The notes beneath the pieces are model-generated. The model searched no databases, had not been told where the DNA came from, and was given only the letters and a program-made list of their open reading frames with translations. DNA of 64,000 nt from Homalodisca vitripennis (lineage: Eukaryota > Arthropoda > Insecta > Hemiptera > Cicadellidae), in contig NC_060211.1 of NCBI RefSeq assembly GCF_021130785.1, forward strand, positions 21,003,001-21,067,000. The letters are read 5' to 3'. This document shows, piece after piece, positions 60,370 through 64,000 of the stretch. Made by a program: the position numbers and the translations under genes. The first letter of the stretch is position 1; each line of letters opens with the position of its first letter.

Positions 60370-61050
60370 GTATTGCTCCAACAAATAACAAAATGAAGTG
60401 GTCAATAGAAAAGTTAAAGATTAATGAAAATAAATACAAGTTACATATTGGAAAAGAAAAAGAAAGAGACAAAATCAGAAGAGAAAAGAGGAAAGCAAGA
60501 ATAGATCATCAAAGATTTTTCCTATTCCAAACATACACTCTAGCCACACATTTAAAGTGTATGGTTCATCTCATGTCTTGATTGCCAAAAACAATGCATC
60601 ACTGACATCGTAATAAAAGAAGATGAAATTATTAAACACAAAAAAGTTAGGTGTCTTAGGAGACCGGCATCTCCATTTCAGCGATGTTTACTCAGAAACA
60701 GATTCTGAAGAAGAAAATGAAACACAAACACACTCCACCATCCCTAACAATAATAACATTTATTCTGGAATGTATGTCCTAATCAAAGTTCCCTGTCAAA
60801 CGAGGAGATGTAAATCTACAGATAGAGCATTTTGTTATTGTGCAGCTTCTTGATGAAGACAGTTTTATCAGTCATTTTTTTTAATTGCAAGGAATTAAAG
60901 ATAACTCATTCATTGCATATGATCAAGACACCAAAGAAGGCTTATATCAAATTTGAGCAACTAATAAGAAAACTGTCCGATCCAACTGTTAACCCTAAAG
61001 ATTTATTTACAAATTCGGCACAAAAATTGATGTTTACAAAATTTGTATGA
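60370..61050 (+). pseudogene. Broken transposon ORF in the 59451-62054 element
   Basis: Pieces are a very basic helix (MKWSIEKLKINENKYK, KEKERDKIRREKRKARID; 60391-60510), VYSETDSEEENETQTHS (60690-60740), GMYVLIKVPCQ (60768) and, with shifts, FVIVQLLDEDSFISHFF. The last resembles in pattern the end of the 44743-47290 protein (DYVAANYDGKWYFGLV). Stops and frameshifts are frequent. A homology of the two proteins is only a suggestion. Confidence 0.45.
60752..61021 (+). repeat. Direct repeat copy 2 within the element
   Basis: Partner of 59813-60073, beginning near TTTATTCTGGAATGTATGTC and ending near GATTTATTTACAAATTCGG. It keeps a longer open frame than copy 1. Confidence 0.85.
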
Positions 61051-61977
61051 CCTACTTTAAATGCAAATTATTATTTGTTTATAATTCTGAACAAAAAAAT
61101 ACATATATTTATTTATATTGCTACTAATTTAGTATAATGAAAATTCAACTAACTTAACAACTGTTTTTTAAATATTTTTATTGTCATACATTTGTTTCAG
61201 TATTCTACTATCATTAGTGTAACCATCATTAACCTCTGTACTAAATACCTGCTACTAATTTATATTTTTAATAGTTTTTTAAACCTTGCACAAAGCTCTA
61301 AAAGTCCCGACACTACAGGATGAAATAACCATTATTGTAGGATTAAATTTGTTTCCATGATTTAAAAATTTATTTTTATCCACACTGGCAACACGATTTG
61401 CTTTATTAACCTATTGAACAAAACAATACATTGTTTTTGGAGATAAAAATGACATAATAATGAATTTTAGAACATTAAAAGTTATTTTCTAGCAAGATAG
61501 GTTAGTAGGAGTTATGGTTAAGTGAATTTACAATATTTGCTTTGTCATGTTGTGTTTCCTAGCTTGCAGTAATGGCTGGAGGCATTCGTAATCAGATCCT
61601 ATAGAATTTGATTTTTAGGTAATTATCATATTAACGGCCGGGGCGGAAAAATACGAGTTTTGCGTTAAAACCTTATTGGAATCGTCATATAGAACAAAAA
61701 AGTTTAAGGTTTGATGGGGTGGAAATGAGAAATAACGAAGTTCTAGAAAATGAAAAATTAAATAACTTTTCAGTAATATCTCCATGTCCTACATCTACGT
61801 CTAGCGTCACGTGACCTTTTGTGGCCAATGATTGAACCTCGTGATGACGTCATCGGTTGCGCCGCCATCTTTGCAAACGTAAATGAAAAATAATACAGAA
61901 ATGAGCAGAATTTTGATCAAAATAAATAATGTTTTTCTTAATTTCGAGAAAAAAAATTAATTACGAGTGCCTCCGGC

Positions 61978-62020
61978 CATCAGCGCGGGGCAGAACCTTC
62001 GGTGCTGCCCCGCGCTGATG
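61978..62020. repeat. Perfect 16-bp GC-rich hairpin
   Basis: CATCAGCGCGGGGCAG is followed by an 11-nt loop and the exact complement. It lies 34 bp inside the right end of the 59451-62054 element, so it is a subterminal transposon structure, not a bacterial-type terminator. Confidence 0.9.
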
Positions 62021-62195
62021 TCAATAAAAGAAAAACATCCCTCGAGATAGTACCTATCAGTAAAATATAAAATACTAGAGGGCTGATCAAAAATATAAAT
62101 TGAAATGTAATGCAAAGGCAATTATGTAAAGTTAAAAAACTAAATAAATAAATCATGAAAAACTCAAATATATAGATGGATCAGAGAACACATAC

Positions 62196-62600
62196 CATTA
62201 GTGTGTTGGCGGATACAGCTGAGCAGCAGCAACAAAAAAGTCGTCTATCACAACGAAACGACAAAGTCTCCCGGTTTAAAAACGCCACTCGACCGCACGA
62301 CGAACACATACACTCATTTTTAAAAAATTCCATGTTCAATTAAAAAAGAGATAATTTCGTTTCGGTTAAAACGTAAACTCTTTACGTGCCCTACGAAACA
62401 CTCCGACACACACAATTCACTAGGGTTGGTTGAACTAGTGGATGGTTGATTCATCATTGTAAACGCACTCACTCAATCCGACCTACTGAACACGATATCT
62501 TGTGTAGAACTGACCCATGCCCCGGAGAACTCAGATAACAGGTACGTTATCAGGCTGCTATCAGTCCCGGCCGCAGATAATATTCAAGTAAACAGATTAT
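62196..62600 (-). other. Possible non-coding first exon/promoter of Reps
   Basis: A GC-richer, non-repetitive block between transposons. On the minus strand it ends CACTAATG|GTATGT, a good splice donor. It would be about 4.8 kb upstream of the 57418 exon. It contains several upstream ATGs, including a 45-codon frame from 62457 (MMNQPSTSSTNPSEL). This would suit a 5' UTR, but there is no transcript evidence. It could belong to another gene or be unrelated. Confidence 0.33.
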
Positions 62601-62813
62601 CCAGACACAGCACACAAACTGAACATTAAAACATTAGGAACTTAACCACTTATCAATATAGGCCCCTACCCCCTAAAATCATGTTATTTGTCATTTGCAC
62701 CCCATAGTACTATATATATTTTTTGTTCAGGAGGGTGAGCAGAATACGTTGGTAACGTCAAATTCGTGATTTGCCGCCCCGGCGTTTAATCTTACTGGTA
62801 CGGATTTTTATTG

Positions 62814-63255
62814 ATACCACCTAGAGGGATGTTTATTGTATGTCGCCATCAGTGTAGCTGTATCCAACGGTGATTGTCGGAGGCACTTGTATCAGACTGA
62901 TATTAAATTTTATTCTCAGGTCTAAATTAACAAAAACATTTTTATTTAGATCAAATTTCCTTGATTTCAAAATTATTTTTAATTTACAAATCCAAAGATA
63001 GCGCAACAGCTGATATCGGTGAGTGAATGACCAATATGAGGTTGACTAATGGTTGAACAAGACCATGTGATGCCCAGCACAGATGTCGAATAAGGAAACA
63101 TTAGGTATTTATTTACAATACCGTGACCATGAAAAATGGACTTTTTTTTCATGGGTTGGGCATTTATAGCCAAGTATTATTATCACAGGTGCATATAAAC
63201 TGGGGGGAAAGTATATCATTGTATTATATTGATGCCTTTCGGCCATTATTGCATT
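62814..63255 (+). mobile_element. Diverged copy of the right end of the 59451-62054 family
   Basis: CACCTAGAGGGATGTTTATTG and GTCGGAGGCACTTGTAT follow in the same order as in the reverse complement of 62054-61571. Further in, GATAGCGCAACAGCTGATATC and GGTTGAACAAGACCATGTGA align to the complement of the 61800-61870 stretch. The far end GGCCATTATTGCA corresponds to the complement of 61566-61576. This defines a repeat unit of about 0.45-0.5 kb. Confidence 0.6.
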
Positions 63256-63305
63256 AAGGATGGTAAATAACCGACAAAATTTTGTCGAACAACACTTGGA
63301 GGGTT

Positions 63306-63419
63306 AAGGATCAGGGGCATCACGTGATCTGGGATTCGACTTTTGCAAGCTCGAGTTAATTTTTTTTCTAAAAGAGCAAGCAGTGCGAAGCACTGCGCAG
63401 CGGGCAGGCATCGTTGACA
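63306..63419 (+). mobile_element. Merlin-related fragment
   Basis: GATCAGGGGCATCACGTGATCTG, TTCTAAAAGAGCAAGCAGTG and CAGCGGGCAGGCATCG match the reverse complement of 58945-59063 inside the Merlin with about 15 differences. It lacks the Merlin ends and transposase. Confidence 0.7.
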
Positions 63420-64000
63420 GGATTAACGTCATCATTTCAGTAAAATTGCCAGAGGTACTGTCAAAAACAGAGTTTTCAGAGGATTTCAAAAAATTGTAAC
63501 TCCTTTGATTTTCGTTGCCGACGAATTTTTTCTTCACTATTGTTTTCAGGAAAAATTGTAGTTTTCAGGAAAAAAAAATTAACATACCTTTCCATGGTCA
63601 CGATTTTGTAAATTGATACCAAACATTATTCTGTGTGAGAAAAGTAGTTCCATTTTTAATGTTTTACTAGTAATTTCCATACCTTGAAACCTTATATTGT
63701 TTTGTTTGGAACGATAGCAACAGATTAAACACAAAACTCGTCTGTTGCCACTCCGGCTGTTAATTTCACACTTACCAGAAGAACAAGCATAATATGTTTC
63801 ATAATATTAAAATTATATTTGATACTGTAACCTAAGACCATTAATTTCACTGATACCAACACTTCTATTACCACATCTGATACTAGTAGTAGAAGCTCGT
63901 TATAAAGTTTATTTTTTTAATAGTACAACATAGGAGAACCAGCCATCCTAGGCACTGAAATAGTTAAAGAACATAAAATTAGAGGGAAGTAAACTTCTGA
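63420..64000. other. Right-edge sequence, no gene seen
   Basis: AT-rich. I looked on the minus strand for upstream Reps exons (first EH domain) and saw none. Confidence 0.5.

Larger units (their letters stand above)
59451..62054 (+). mobile_element. Inverted-repeat DNA element with TA at both flanks
   Basis: GGTACTATCTCGAGGGATGT at 59451 recurs inverted, ending at 62054. TA stands on each side (59449-59450, 62055-62056). Beyond the first 25-30 bp the ends share a subterminal hairpin with a GCACCGAAG-type loop, though the left one is diverged. The 2604-bp interior holds broken, partly duplicated coding pieces. A related terminus is found at 62814. Superfamily unknown to me. Confidence 0.75.

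Noticed and set aside
61978..62020. Rho-independent terminator
   Set aside because: Eukaryotic context, and the hairpin lies inside the right end of an inverted-repeat transposon.

Overview
The window is eukaryotic nuclear DNA, almost certainly from an insect. It is AT-rich, with long introns, split coding exons bounded by GT/AG sites, and dense remains of animal DNA transposons and retroelements. The transposon mix (Merlin, piggyBac, mariner, Penelope-like, R1-like LINE) and the gene sequences fit an arthropod. A hemipteran is my guess only; nothing seen proves the order.

Two host genes are present, both on the minus strand. At 568-1481 lies the first coding exon of a frizzled-4 type Wnt receptor: signal peptide, ten-cysteine CRD, first two membrane helices and the start of the third. 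The rest of the gene lies off the left edge. From 57418 down to 15271 lies most or all of a Reps gene (RalBP1-associated EH-domain protein). I could resolve eleven coding exons whose splice phases all match, giving an open frame of 476 codons plus stop if translation starts at 57396. Its introns make up most of the window and hold most of the repeats. A GC-richer block at 62196-62600 ending in a splice donor is a possible upstream first exon.

Layout: 1-2000 fz4 exon and upstream DNA; 2900-3350 a decayed Tc1-like transposase; 4147-7285 a DNA transposon with about 0.57 kb inverted ends; 7300-15270 mostly featureless AT-rich DNA plus one unidentified GC-richer repeat; 15271-20182 the 3' exons of Reps; 20560-23023 LINE, mariner and piggyBac remains; 24183-27770 a broken ORF with PWWP-like, SGNH-hydrolase-like and macro-domain-like parts, split by a 5'-truncated R1-like LINE; 28661-30814 two Reps exons; 31615-32661 a small piggyBac; 35230-36383 a 53-bp minisatellite; 38645-40064 two Reps exons; 40535-47937 a 7.4 kb DNA transposon with about 0.52 kb inverted ends, carrying a nested piggyBac; 48284-53066 a Penelope-like composite flanked by a 13-bp target duplication; 53559-53796 the Reps EH-domain exon; 56288-57200 a mariner; 57222-57418 the most upstream Reps exon seen; 57611-59224 a Merlin element with an 8-bp target duplication; 59451-62054 another inverted-repeat element; 62814-63419 fragments related to the last two.

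The host genes have no evident functional link (Wnt reception versus endocytic/Ral signalling). The most unusual object is the PWWP/SGNH/macro ORF; the best resolved mobile elements are the Penelope composite, the Merlin and the two long-TIR transposons. All element-encoded proteins seen are broken.
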